Assembly (NCBI RefSeq): GCF_900106525.1
Contig: NZ_FNOG01000010.1
Location: 148,133 to 212,132, forward strand
From: Lysobacter enzymogenes
GTDB lineage: Bacteria; Pseudomonadota; Gammaproteobacteria; Xanthomonadales; Xanthomonadaceae
Length of the DNA: 64,000 nucleotides
Direction: 5' to 3'
Position numbers and translations under genes: made by a program. The notes beneath the pieces were generated by a model. The model saw only the letters and a list, made by a program, of their open reading frames with translations, ran no database searches and had not been told where the DNA came from. Below, in pieces: positions 43,288 through 51,835 of the stretch (its first letter is position 1; every line of letters begins with the position of its first letter).

Positions 43288-43881
43288 ATGACCATCGCCT
43301 CGGCCGCGCTGCTGCTCTTCATCATCCTCGACCCGCTCGGCAACATCCCGGTGTTCCTGAGCCTGCTGCGCGGGCTGCCGCCCAAGCGCCAGCGCATCGT
43401 GCTCGCGCGCGAGCTGCTGATCGCGCTGGGCGTGCTGATGCTGTTCCTGTGGGGAGGCAAGTACGCGCTGGAGCTGATGCACCTGCGCCAGGAGTCGGTG
43501 TCGATCGCCGGCGGCATCGTCTTGTTCCTGATCGGCATCCGCATGATCTTCCCGCCGCCGGAAGGGCTGATGGGCGAGATCCCCGACGGCGAGCCCTTCA
43601 TCGTGCCGATGGCGATCCCGCTGGTCGCCGGCCCTTCGGGCATGGCCGCGGTGATGCTGATGGGCAGCAACGACCCATCGCGCCTGGGCGACTGGAGCCT
43701 GGCGCTGATGATCGCCTGGGGCGCGACCGCGGCGATCCTGTTCTCGGCCACCATCCTCTACAAGCTGCTCGGCCGGCGCGCGCTGATCGCGATCGAGCGG
43801 CTGATGGGCATGCTGCTGGTGGCGATCTCGGTGCAGATGATTCTCGACGGCCTCGGCGCCTACCTGCCGGGTCCGCCGTGA
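43288..43881 (+). CDS. MarC family membrane protein
   Basis: A 197-residue MarC/YhgN-type protein with six membrane helices. FIILDPLGNIPVFLSLL and FIVPMAIPLVAGPSGMAAVML are the family blocks with their PLGN and IPL..GP motifs. MarC proteins were once tied to antibiotic resistance, later withdrawn; the function is unknown. It begins nine bases after the SDR-like gene, so grxD, SDR and marC look like one operon. Confidence 0.9.
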   Translation: MTIASAALLLFIILDPLGNIPVFLSLLRGLPPKRQRIVLARELLIALGVLMLFLWGGKYALELMHLRQESVSIAGGIVLFLIGIRMIFPPPEGLMGEIPDGEPFIVPMAIPLVAGPSGMAAVMLMGSNDPSRLGDWSLALMIAWGATAAILFSATILYKLLGRRALIAIERLMGMLLVAISVQMILDGLGAYLPGPP

Positions 43882-44162
43882 GCGCCGGCCGGTAATCCCG
43901 GCCCCGCGCGCGGGGCGCGAGCCCGCTGCGGTGCTCGCGAGGGCTTGAAGGCGCGGCGGGGAGCCGTGCCGGTTCCGACGAACGGTTATGCCCGCACCGG
44001 CCCGGGCCGGCGAGGGCGGGGCGGCCGTTCGCGATTTCGAGTGGCGTAGTTGTGCCCGGGCGCTGTCGCCCGGCTCCCATTCGCACCCGCATGGGCAAGG
44101 GCTCCGGGCGCGGCTTATACAACTTTGCGCTGCATGGCAGTTCAGGTGTGGACGCAGTCACC

Positions 44163-44232
44163 GTGTGACAAGGCTTGATGCCGGTCACGTCTCTGTCACA
44201 CACCCTGCCTAGCCTGTTAAACTGCTGTTAAC
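44163..44232 (+). promoter_or_regulatory. Candidate regulatory sites upstream of the TonB receptor gene
   Basis: The 477-bp gap 43882-44358 is gene-free. It holds an inverted repeat GTGTGACA (44163-44170) and TGTCACAC (44194-44201), with an extra GTCAC between, and two GTTAA boxes 11 bp apart (44216, 44227), one helical turn. TGTGA/TCACA arms recall CRP/Clp sites but the spacing is too wide for one site. Confidence 0.35.
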
Positions 44233-44358
44233 CCCGGCGGCCACGGCGCCGCGCGGGTCTAGGGGCTAGCCAATAACGCAGGTCTGGACCGGCAGCGGCG
44301 CGAAGCCGCGCCCGCCGACCTTCTCCGCCACGCATTCCACTGTACCGAGGCCATCGTA

Positions 44359-47300
44359 ATGACCTATCAAAACCGCGTCCGCATGTCCAAGCTCACGCTT
44401 GGCCTGCTCGCCGTCTTCGCCACCGCTCCGGTCTTCGCCCAGAGCAACGCCGCCGGTATCGCCGGCCGTGTCCTCGGCGCCGACGGCCAGCCGGTCGCCA
44501 ACGCCGAAGTGACGATCACCCACACGGAATCGGGCACCGTCAGCCGCGCCACCACCGACGCCGACGGCCGCTACAACGCCCGCGGCCTGCGCGTGGGCGG
44601 CCCGTACACGGTCACCATCAACAAGGAAGGCGCCGGCGCCGGCAGCCAGGACGGGGTCTACCTCAACCTGGACAAGGTCAACAACGTCGATGTCGCGCTG
44701 AACAACTCGGTCACCACCCTGGGCGCCGTCCAGGCGGTCGCCGCGGCGACCTCGGAAGTGTTCTCGGCCAACAAGATGGGCGCCGGCTCGGTGGTCACCC
44801 GCCAGCAGCTCGAGCAGATGCCGACCATCAACCGCAACCTGCAGGACTTCGTCCGCCTCGACCCGCGCGTGGTCCAGACCGACAAGTCGCGCAACGAGAT
44901 CTCGGTCGGCGGCCAGAACCCGCGCTACAACGTGATCCGCGTCGACGGCGTCAGCACCAACGACTCCTTCGGCCTCGGCGGCAACGGCCTGCCGACCCCG
45001 AAGCAGCCGTTCTCGATGGACGTCATCGACGAAGTCTCCATCGACGTGGCCAACTACGACGTGACCATCGCCGGCGGCACGGGCGGCGTGATCAACGCCG
45101 TCACCAAGTCGGGCACCAACGAATTCCACGGCTCGGTCTACGGCGTGTACCGCGACAACGACTGGTCGGGCAAGAACTCCGCCGGCGTGCGTCCGCAGCT
45201 GTTCGACAGCGAGAGCACCTACGGCGGCACCTTCGGCGGCCCGCTGATCAAGGACAAGCTGTTCTTCTTCGCCAACTACGAGAAGTACACCGGCAAGGAA
45301 CTGTTCACCGGCAACTCCAGCTTCGGTCCTCCGGGCTCGGGCGCCAACAACATCGTCAACATCACCCCGGCCCAGATCGCCGAGATCATCGACATCTCCA
45401 AGAACGTCTGGGGCTTCGATCCGGGTAGCCTGTCGCTGCCGTCGCTCGACACCAAGAGCGAGGAATACGGCCTGAAGATCGACTGGAACATCAGCGATAA
45501 GCACCGCGCCAATTTCCGCTACGCGCAGAGCAAGCAGAGCACCGCGTTCCTGCAGGGCTTCGGCAGCAACTCGCTGGCGCTGAGCACGTACCACTACGTG
45601 CAGGACTTCGAGTTCAAGACCTACACCGCGCAGTTGTTCAGCGACTGGACCGACAACTTCTCCACCGAAGCCAAGGTCTCCTACCGCGACTACTCGGCCG
45701 TTCGCAACCCGCAGTTCGACCTGCCGGCGATCGGCGTGCGCGTGGGCAGCAGCACCCTGAACTTCGGCACCGAAGAGAACACCCAGGCCAACATCCTCGA
45801 GACCAAGACCTGGAACGGCTTCTTCGCCGGCAACCTGTTCCTGGGCGAGCACACCGTCAAGTTCGGCGCCGACTACGAGTCGAACGAGGTCTACAACCTG
45901 TTCGGCCGCCGCATCAACGGCGTGTACACCTTCAATTCGATCGCCGACTACCGCGCCGGCCGTTCGGGCCGTTACCAGTTGTTCGCCCCGCGCGGCGGCG
46001 ACCTGGACAACATGGCCGCCGGCTTCACCCAGAAGAACATCGGCCTGTTCGCGCAGGACACCTGGGCGCTCACCGACCGCCTGACCCTGACCTTCGGCGT
46101 GCGCTACGACAAGGCCATTGTCGACGACAAGCCGGTCTACAACGCGGCCGCGTCGAACCTGTTCGGCGTGCGCAACGACAACACCATCGACGGCAGCGAC
46201 CTGTGGCAGCCGCGCTTCGGCTTCAACTACACCTTCGACAGCGAGCGTCCGACCCAGCTGCGCGGCGGCATCGGTCTGTTCAAGGGCGGTTCGCCGACGG
46301 TGTGGCTGGCCAACCCGTACTCCAATAACGGCATTTCGTACACCGACTACCTGTTCACCAACGGCATCACCCGCTTCAGCCCGGATCCGAACGCCCAGCT
46401 GGGCCTGTTCAACCCGGGCACCGGCGGCCAGCAGTCGGTCGACTTCATCGAGAAGGACCTGAGCCTGCCGTCGGTGTGGAAGGCCAACCTGGCGTTCGAT
46501 ACCGAACTGCCGTGGTACGGCATCGTCGCCGCCGTGGAAGGCGTGGTCACCCAGGTCAACGACGCCCTGTACTACCAGCAGCTCAACCTCGGCGCGGTGC
46601 AGCGCGTGGGTCAGGACGGCCGCAACATCTACTGGAACAACGCAGGCCTGAGCCCGCTGAGCTGGAACCAGGATGGCAGCGCGTGCTTGCGCGAAACCGG
46701 CTTGGCCGGCGGTCCGTCCTGCGCCAGCAGCGGTACCAACGCGCGCGCCGGTCGCTCCACGGCCTACAACGACGCCATCATCGCCCGCAACACCTCCAAG
46801 GGTGAGAGCCAGCAGTTCACCGTTTCGTTGAACAAGCCGTTCAACAACAGCGACTGGGCCTGGGGCGTCGCCTACACCTTCACCCACGCCACCGAAGTCA
46901 GCCCGCTGACCAGCTCGACCTCGAGCTCGCAGCTCGGCAACGTCGGCGTGTTCCAGTCCAACGAGGAAGTCGCCGCGCGCTCGGCCTACGAGATCCGCGA
47001 CCGCTTCACCGCCAACGTCAACTGGAAGCACGCGTTCTTCGGCGACTACAACACCATCGTCTCGCTGGTGTACGAAGGCCGCTCGGGCCGTCCGTACAGC
47101 TACGCGTTCGACAACGACGCCAACGGCGACGGCCGTCTGAACGACCTGCTGTACATCCCCAAGAGCATGGGCGACGTGCTGTTCCGCAACCCGGCCGAAG
47201 AGCAGGCGTTCTGGAACTTCGTCAACGGCAACGAGTACCTGCGCAGCCATCTGGGCCAGGTCGCCAAGCGCAACGACGTGCGCGGCAAGTGGGTCAACCA

Positions 47301-47583
47301 GTTCGACCTGCACATCGCGCAGGAACTGCCGGGCTTCATGACCGGCCACAAGGCCGAGCTGGCCATCGACATCATGAACGTCGGCAACATGCTCAATAAG
47401 AAGTGGGGCCGCGTCGAAGAAGTGGCGTTCCCGGGCATGCGCGGCGTGGTCGAGTACGGCGGCGTCGATCCGGCGACCGGCAAGTACGTCTACCGCTTCA
47501 ACACCCCGGATCCCGAGCAGATCTACGACGAGAAGGGCATCTCGCGTTGGGCGGCTCAGGTGAGCTTCCGCTACCGCTTCTGA
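44359..47583 (+). CDS. TonB-dependent receptor, Oar-like, with carboxypeptidase-regulatory N-domain
   Basis: A 1074-residue outer-membrane receptor. A signal peptide (1-27, ending VFA) precedes a carboxypeptidase-regulatory-like beta domain (about 30-110; IAGRVLGADGQPVANAEVTI), a plug (about 125-230; VRVDGVSTNDSFG-type, GGTGGVINAVTKSGTNEFHG) and a large barrel ending in ...VSFRYRF with the terminal Phe needed for insertion. Oar-like receptors take up or export large substrates; in Lysobacter and Xanthomonas they are numerous. No siderophore genes adjoin, so the ligand is unknown. A strong terminator follows. Confidence 0.93.
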   Translation: MTYQNRVRMSKLTLGLLAVFATAPVFAQSNAAGIAGRVLGADGQPVANAEVTITHTESGTVSRATTDADGRYNARGLRVGGPYTVTINKEGAGAGSQDGVYLNLDKVNNVDVALNNSVTTLGAVQAVAAATSEVFSANKMGAGSVVTRQQLEQMPTINRNLQDFVRLDPRVVQTDKSRNEISVGGQNPRYNVIRVDGVSTNDSFGLGGNGLPTPKQPFSMDVIDEVSIDVANYDVTIAGGTGGVINAVTKSGTNEFHGSVYGVYRDNDWSGKNSAGVRPQLFDSESTYGGTFGGPLIKDKLFFFANYEKYTGKELFTGNSSFGPPGSGANNIVNITPAQIAEIIDISKNVWGFDPGSLSLPSLDTKSEEYGLKIDWNISDKHRANFRYAQSKQSTAFLQGFGSNSLALSTYHYVQDFEFKTYTAQLFSDWTDNFSTEAKVSYRDYSAVRNPQFDLPAIGVRVGSSTLNFGTEENTQANILETKTWNGFFAGNLFLGEHTVKFGADYESNEVYNLFGRRINGVYTFNSIADYRAGRSGRYQLFAPRGGDLDNMAAGFTQKNIGLFAQDTWALTDRLTLTFGVRYDKAIVDDKPVYNAAASNLFGVRNDNTIDGSDLWQPRFGFNYTFDSERPTQLRGGIGLFKGGSPTVWLANPYSNNGISYTDYLFTNGITRFSPDPNAQLGLFNPGTGGQQSVDFIEKDLSLPSVWKANLAFDTELPWYGIVAAVEGVVTQVNDALYYQQLNLGAVQRVGQDGRNIYWNNAGLSPLSWNQDGSACLRETGLAGGPSCASSGTNARAGRSTAYNDAIIARNTSKGESQQFTVSLNKPFNNSDWAWGVAYTFTHATEVSPLTSSTSSSQLGNVGVFQSNEEVAARSAYEIRDRFTANVNWKHAFFGDYNTIVSLVYEGRSGRPYSYAFDNDANGDGRLNDLLYIPKSMGDVLFRNPAEEQAFWNFVNGNEYLRSHLGQVAKRNDVRGKWVNQFDLHIAQELPGFMTGHKAELAIDIMNVGNMLNKKWGRVEEVAFPGMRGVVEYGGVDPATGKYVYRFNTPDPEQIYDEKGISRWAAQVSFRYRF

Positions 47584-47609
47584 TAGCGGCGCGATAGGAT
47601 CCAGGACGA

Positions 47610-47640
47610 CGGCCGGGGCTTCCCCGGCCGTTTTCTTTTT
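47610..47640 (+). terminator. Terminator after the TonB receptor gene
   Basis: A perfect 9-bp stem (CGGCCGGGG/CCCCGGCCG) with a CTT loop is followed by TTTTCTTTTT, a textbook rho-independent terminator. Confidence 0.88.
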
Positions 47641-47770
47641 ATAGGGCCGCAGCGCGCCGCCGCAGGGGTGCGCCGCGGGTCGGTTGTGCCGATCCGGCCG
47701 GCCCCGGATGGCCCCCGCGGACCCCGCCGCAGCGTCGCGGCAAGCTGCTAGAGTCGTTCCCCACTAGACG

Positions 47771-49177
47771 ATGAAAACGACAGAGAAACCCGCAATGACC
47801 GCAACCCCCACCGCGACCGTCCTGCCGACGGTCAACGCACGCATCTACCCCAAGGGCGGGCTCGACGTCCTGTCCCGCGACGAGGTCGCGCGCCTGCGCG
47901 ACGCCTCCACCGGCATGCACGACCTGCTGCGCCGCTGCGCCCTGGCGGTGCTGACCAGCGGCAGCGCCTCCGACGACCCGCGCGCCGCGCGCGAGCTGTA
48001 TCCGGATTTCGATATCGAAGTGCATCAGCAAGACCGCGGCATGCGCATCGACCTGACCCGCGCGCCGGCGATGGCCTTCGTCGACGGCGAGATCATCCGC
48101 GGCGTGGCCGAGCTGCTGTTCGCCGTGGTCCGCGACCTGGCCTATACCGCGATCGAGCTGGGCAAGGGCGGCGGCCGCAACCTGGACTCCAGCGACGGCC
48201 TCACCGATTCGGTGTTCGGCCTGCTGCGCAACGCCCGCATCCTGCACCCGGCCGATCCGAACCTGGTGGTGTGCTGGGGCGGCCACTCGATCTCGCGCGA
48301 CGAGTACATCTACACCAAGCAGGTCGGCTACGAGCTGGGCCTGCGCGGCCTGGACATCTGCACCGGCTGCGGCCCGGGCGCGATGAAGGGTCCGATGAAG
48401 GGCGCGACCATCGCCCACGCCAAGCAGCGCCGCCGCGCGATGCGCTACATCGGCATCACCGAGCCGGGCATCATCGCGGCCGAGTCGCCGAACCCGATCG
48501 TCAACCACCTGGTGATCATGCCGGACATCGAGAAGCGCCTGGAGGCCTTCGTCCGCATGGGCCACGGCATCATCGTGTTCCCTGGCGGCGTCGGCACGGC
48601 CGAGGAGATCCTGTACCTGCTCGGCATCCTGCTGCGCGAGGAGAACGCCGGCCTGCCGTTCCCGCTGATCCTGACCGGCCCGACCGCGTCGGCGCCGTAT
48701 TTCGAGCAGATCGACAAGTTCCTGCGCCTGACCCTGGGCGAGGTCGCGACCCAGCGCTACGAGATCATCGTCGGCGATCCCGAGCGCGTGGCCCGCGCCA
48801 TGTCGCACGGCATCCGCAAGGTGCGCGAGTACCGCATCGAGCACAAGGATTCGTTCTTCTTCAACTGGTCGATCGACATCCCGCTGGCGTTCCAGAAGCC
48901 GTTCGTGCCGACCCACGAGGCGATGGCTGCGCTGGACCTGCACCACGGCCGCAAGCCGCACGAGCTGGCCGCGGACCTGCGCCGGGCGTTCTCGGGCATC
49001 GTCGCCGGCAACGTCAAGGAAGACGGCATGCGCCGGATCGAGCAGTTCGGACCGTTCGAGATCCACGGCGACCCGGACATGATGCAGTCGCTGGACGAAT
49101 TGCTGCGCGCCTTCGTCGAGCAACGGCGGATGAAGATCGCCGGCGAGTACCGCCCCTGCTACCGCGTTGTGACCTGA
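47771..49177 (+). CDS. ppnN: Nucleotide 5'-monophosphate nucleosidase PpnN
   Basis: A 468-residue LOG-family nucleosidase. The PGGVGTAEE motif (271-279) and ICTGCGPGAMKGPMKGA lie in the catalytic core, flanked by the extra N- and C-terminal domains that distinguish PpnN (YgdH) from short LOG proteins. PpnN splits purine nucleotides to base and ribose 5-phosphate and binds (p)ppGpp in E. coli. ATG 47795 is a possible shorter start. Confidence 0.93.
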   Translation: MKTTEKPAMTATPTATVLPTVNARIYPKGGLDVLSRDEVARLRDASTGMHDLLRRCALAVLTSGSASDDPRAARELYPDFDIEVHQQDRGMRIDLTRAPAMAFVDGEIIRGVAELLFAVVRDLAYTAIELGKGGGRNLDSSDGLTDSVFGLLRNARILHPADPNLVVCWGGHSISRDEYIYTKQVGYELGLRGLDICTGCGPGAMKGPMKGATIAHAKQRRRAMRYIGITEPGIIAAESPNPIVNHLVIMPDIEKRLEAFVRMGHGIIVFPGGVGTAEEILYLLGILLREENAGLPFPLILTGPTASAPYFEQIDKFLRLTLGEVATQRYEIIVGDPERVARAMSHGIRKVREYRIEHKDSFFFNWSIDIPLAFQKPFVPTHEAMAALDLHHGRKPHELAADLRRAFSGIVAGNVKEDGMRRIEQFGPFEIHGDPDMMQSLDELLRAFVEQRRMKIAGEYRPCYRVVT

Positions 49178-49229
49178 ACGGGTATGATGTCGGGCTCCGG
49201 CGGCGACGTGCTTTCTTGACCCGAAAGTG

Positions 49230-49258
49230 TTGACGCCGGGGTGCTGAATAAGCATCAT
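49230..49258 (+). promoter_or_regulatory. Promoter of tRNA-Asn
   Basis: TTGACG and CATCAT lie 17 bp apart, ending 10 bp before the tRNA 5' end. The -35 matches five of six consensus bases. Confidence 0.5.
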
Positions 49259-49268
49259 ATGCAGCCCC

Positions 49269-49345
49269 GCCCGAATAGCTCAGCCGGTTAGAGCACTTGA
49301 CTGTTAATCAGGGGGTCGTTGGTTCGAGTCCAACTTCGGGCGCCA
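49269..49345 (+). tRNA. tRNA-Asn (GTT)
   Basis: A complete 77-nt cloverleaf with encoded CCA. The acceptor stem GCCCGAA/TTCGGGC is perfect. The D-loop is AGCTCAGCCGGTTAGAGC, the anticodon loop CTGTTAA (GTT), and the T-arm GGTTCGAGTCC. A terminator follows at once. Confidence 0.97.
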
Positions 49346-49352
49346 AATTCGA

Positions 49353-49384
49353 GAAGGCCGCGAGCAATCGCGGCCTTCTTTTTT
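49353..49384 (+). terminator. Terminator of tRNA-Asn
   Basis: A perfect 10-bp stem (GAAGGCCGCG/CGCGGCCTTC) with a six-base loop and a run of six T starts seven bases after the tRNA. Confidence 0.9.
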
Positions 49385-49610
49385 GTTCGCCGTTTTCCTC
49401 TTCCGCGGAATCCGGTCGTGTCGCTCCCGGGTTTTCGCTGCGTGCCGCCGACGGGCGTTCGAGTCGCGCGTTCCGTATGGCCGCTATGCCCCGACGCGCT
49501 GGAGTCGAGCTCGTCGTGGAATGCAGGGCGCCCGCGTCCGGTGCGCCGATTGCGCGGGCGGATCGAGAATGGAGCGGGGCGACGACGCGATCGCAAAGGA
49601 CCGGTTCGGC

Positions 49611-50009
49611 ATGAGCACGATCGACAAAGTGGCGTGGGTCCATCTGCGCGACGGCAAGATTTTGAGCACGCGATCGCGCGGGAAAGACCGCTTCTACCTC
49701 CCCGGCGGCAAGCGCGAGGCCGGCGAGTCCGATGTCGATTGCCTGCGGCGCGAAGTCCGCGAGGAATTGGCGGTGGAGCTGCGAGTCGATTCGATCGGTT
49801 ATCTCGCGACCTTCCAGGCCCAGGCGCACGGGCATCCGGACGGCGTCTTGATCAAGATGATCTGCTATGCGGCCGAACCGGTGGGTGAGCCGACTGCATC
49901 GGCCGAGATCGAGGAGTGGCAATGGCTGGGTTATGCCGACCGGGAGCGCGCTTCCGCGGTCGATGTCCTGGTCTTCGACTGGCTGCACGAGCGCGGCGTC
50001 TTGGTTTAG
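49611..50009 (+). CDS. NUDIX hydrolase
   Basis: A 132-residue NUDIX protein. The Nudix box GGKREAGE...REVREELAVEL is complete (Gx5Ex7REUxEExxU). The start MSTIDKVAWVHLRDGK fits the fold; the frame is open further upstream without a better start. Such enzymes clean up nucleotide diphosphate derivatives; substrate unknown. It stands alone between tRNA-Asn and the convergent FimT-like gene. Confidence 0.88.
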   Translation: MSTIDKVAWVHLRDGKILSTRSRGKDRFYLPGGKREAGESDVDCLRREVREELAVELRVDSIGYLATFQAQAHGHPDGVLIKMICYAAEPVGEPTASAEIEEWQWLGYADRERASAVDVLVFDWLHERGVLV

Positions 50010-50043
50010 TGCGCGCGGCGCCGCTGCCGGCGGCTTTGCGGCC

Positions 50044-50583
50044 TTACTCGTCGGCGCGGCATCGAGCGAGTTCCGCCGCCTCCGCATCGCGCGTCGCGAA
50101 TCCATGGCCGTTGCGATAGCGCAGCACCCAGCCGCGCAGCGGCCCGCGCAGGTCGCACAACAGCAGCGGCGCGTCGTGGCCGACCCGCCCGGTGCCGGGT
50201 TGGAAGCGGATCGGCCGCGCTTGGCCGAGCGAGCGCAGGCGCAGGTAGGTGGGCAGGGGGAGCTGGCGCCGCAGCAGTTCGTCACCCTCGTTGAGGTGGC
50301 GGCTGCGGTCGTTGTCGGCGAAGCCCATCAGGCCGCGGCTCCAGTCGGTGCCGGGGTCGCATTCGAAGTAGATCCAGCGCACCGGGCACAGCAGCACCGG
50401 CACCGCGCGGCGTTCGGCGTGGCGGGCGGCCTGGGCGTACAGGCCGTCGAGGCCCTGGGCGAACGCCCGCGCCGGCGAATCGCCGAAGCTGGCGCCCGAT
50501 CCCGGGCTCACCAGCAGGCTCAGCAGATTGGCCAACACAAATGCGGCGAAGAACTCGTAAGCGTCCAACTTCTTGATTCGCAT
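50044..50583 (-). CDS. FimT/GspH-like protein without a prepilin cleavage motif
   Basis: A 179-residue protein divergent from pilus operon 2, matching the place of the fimT at 3692. The C-terminal half has the GspH pattern (PVLLCPV, DWSRGLMGFADNDRSRHLNEGD, LLLCDLRG). The N-terminus reads MRIKKLDAYEFFAAFVLANLL: a hydrophobic helix but no Gly before it and no canonical FTLIE. AGGGA lies nine bases before ATG 50583. Either it is no longer processed or it has a changed role. No frameshift seems to hide a better N-terminus. Confidence 0.7.
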   Translation of the reverse strand: MRIKKLDAYEFFAAFVLANLLSLLVSPGSGASFGDSPARAFAQGLDGLYAQAARHAERRAVPVLLCPVRWIYFECDPGTDWSRGLMGFADNDRSRHLNEGDELLRRQLPLPTYLRLRSLGQARPIRFQPGTGRVGHDAPLLLCDLRGPLRGWVLRYRNGHGFATRDAEAAELARCRADE

Positions 50584-50825
50584 GGGCCATTCCCTTGGCG
50601 GATGCGCGGCGTGCTCGGGAGACACAGCTTCGCCGGCGACCGTCCGGGACGACCAGCGGCGCAGGGCGCGACCGTCGGTAAGGCTAAGGCGTGACGCCTG
50701 TCGGACTATTCTTAGGCTCAAAAACCACTGACCGACTCCGCCTGACCGCTCGTCGGTGTGGCACCTTTTTGAGGTAATTCCGACTGTTAGCATCCTTCCC
50801 GTCTTGTATGGGGAAGAGATCGCTC

Positions 50826-51356
50826 ATGAGCCGTCGTCGGCGAGCTGGTTTCACTTTGATCGAATTGCTGGTGACCGTCGCGGTCGCCGCGATCCTCCTG
50901 GCCCTGGCCTTGCCGTCGTTCACCGCGGCGTTGCGGTCCAACCGGGTCAGCTCGGCCACCAATCTCACTCTGGCCTCGTTGAACCTGGCGCGCGCCGAGG
51001 CGCTGCGCAGCAAGACCAGCGCGCGGGTCTGCCCGGCGCCGTCCTCCGGCGTGGGCAAGGCCTGCGGCAGCGACTGGAGCAAGGGCTTGCTGATCTGGAC
51101 CGACGAGAACAACGACAAGACCCGGCAGGACGCCGAGGTCAAGCGCATCGTCGATACGCCGCGCGACATCCAGATTTCGATGGATCCGGCCAGCACCAGC
51201 GAGATCGTCTTCGACGACCGCGGCCGCACTCTCAATCGCACCAGCTACACGGTCATCGTCAAGCCGTCGGTGTGCAAGAGCAACGAAGAGACCAAGCGCT
51301 CGATTTCCGTCAGCGGCGTTGGCCGGGTCCAGGTCAAGCGGGAGAAATGCGTATGA
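50826..51356 (+). CDS. fimT: GspH/FimT minor pseudopilin, first gene of pilus operon 2
   Basis: A 176-residue pseudopilin: leader MSRRRRAG then FTLIELLVTVAVAAILLALALP with Glu at +5. The C-terminal domain has ARVCPAPSSGVGKACGSDW and GLLIWTDENNDKTRQD. GGAAGAG precedes ATG 50826; ATG 50808 adds six residues. Its stop overlaps pilV (ATGA). It is the counterpart of the gene at 4591. Confidence 0.92.
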   Translation: MSRRRRAGFTLIELLVTVAVAAILLALALPSFTAALRSNRVSSATNLTLASLNLARAEALRSKTSARVCPAPSSGVGKACGSDWSKGLLIWTDENNDKTRQDAEVKRIVDTPRDIQISMDPASTSEIVFDDRGRTLNRTSYTVIVKPSVCKSNEETKRSISVSGVGRVQVKREKCV

Positions 51357-51835
51357 AGCGCGTGGCTATGCGAGGCGGTCCGTCCGCGCCGACGCGGATG
51401 CGCGGCCTGAGCCTGATCGAGGTGTTGATGAGCGTGCTGGTGCTCGGCCTGGGCCTGCTCGGCTTGGCGATGCTGCAGACGACCAATCTGCGCTTGGCCC
51501 AGAGCAGCAACCAGCGCACGATCGCGACCAACCTGTCGAACGATCTGCTCGACGACATCCGCACCAACCGTCTGGTGGCGACCAAGTACACGGGCACTTA
51601 CAAGGCCGCCGACGTCACCGTCACCGCCTGCACCAAGATCGGCGCGATGACGCCCAAAGACCAGACCGACGAATTCGCCTGCAAGATGAAGCAGGCGCTG
51701 GGCGCCAGCGCGGTCGCCGTGGTCCAGGTCAACACCAGCACCGGCCGCGTTTCCATCCAGTTGGACTGGGACGACGCCAAGCGTTGGAAGGCGCTGGAAG
51801 GCGCCACTTCGTTCTCGATGGAGACCGCCCTGTGA
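51353..51835 (+). CDS. pilV: Minor pilin PilV (cluster 2)
   Basis: A 160-residue PilV. The leader MKRVAMRGGPSAPTRMRG is followed by LSLIEVLMSVLVLGLGLLG with Glu at +5. The C-terminal domain holds VTACTKIGAM and FACKMKQALG, giving the usual Cys pair. Coupled to fimT upstream (ATGA) and pilW downstream (GTGA). Part of the tip-priming complex. Confidence 0.9.
   Translation: MKRVAMRGGPSAPTRMRGLSLIEVLMSVLVLGLGLLGLAMLQTTNLRLAQSSNQRTIATNLSNDLLDDIRTNRLVATKYTGTYKAADVTVTACTKIGAMTPKDQTDEFACKMKQALGASAVAVVQVNTSTGRVSIQLDWDDAKRWKALEGATSFSMETAL

Noticed and set aside
44266-47349. A 1027-codon minus-strand frame opposite the TonB receptor gene
   Set aside because: Its translation has no motif and mirrors the strongly coding receptor frame; no ribosome site.
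49269-49345. tRNA-Asn as an integration site for an island
   Set aside because: No integrase and no repeat of the tRNA 3' end were found within the window.
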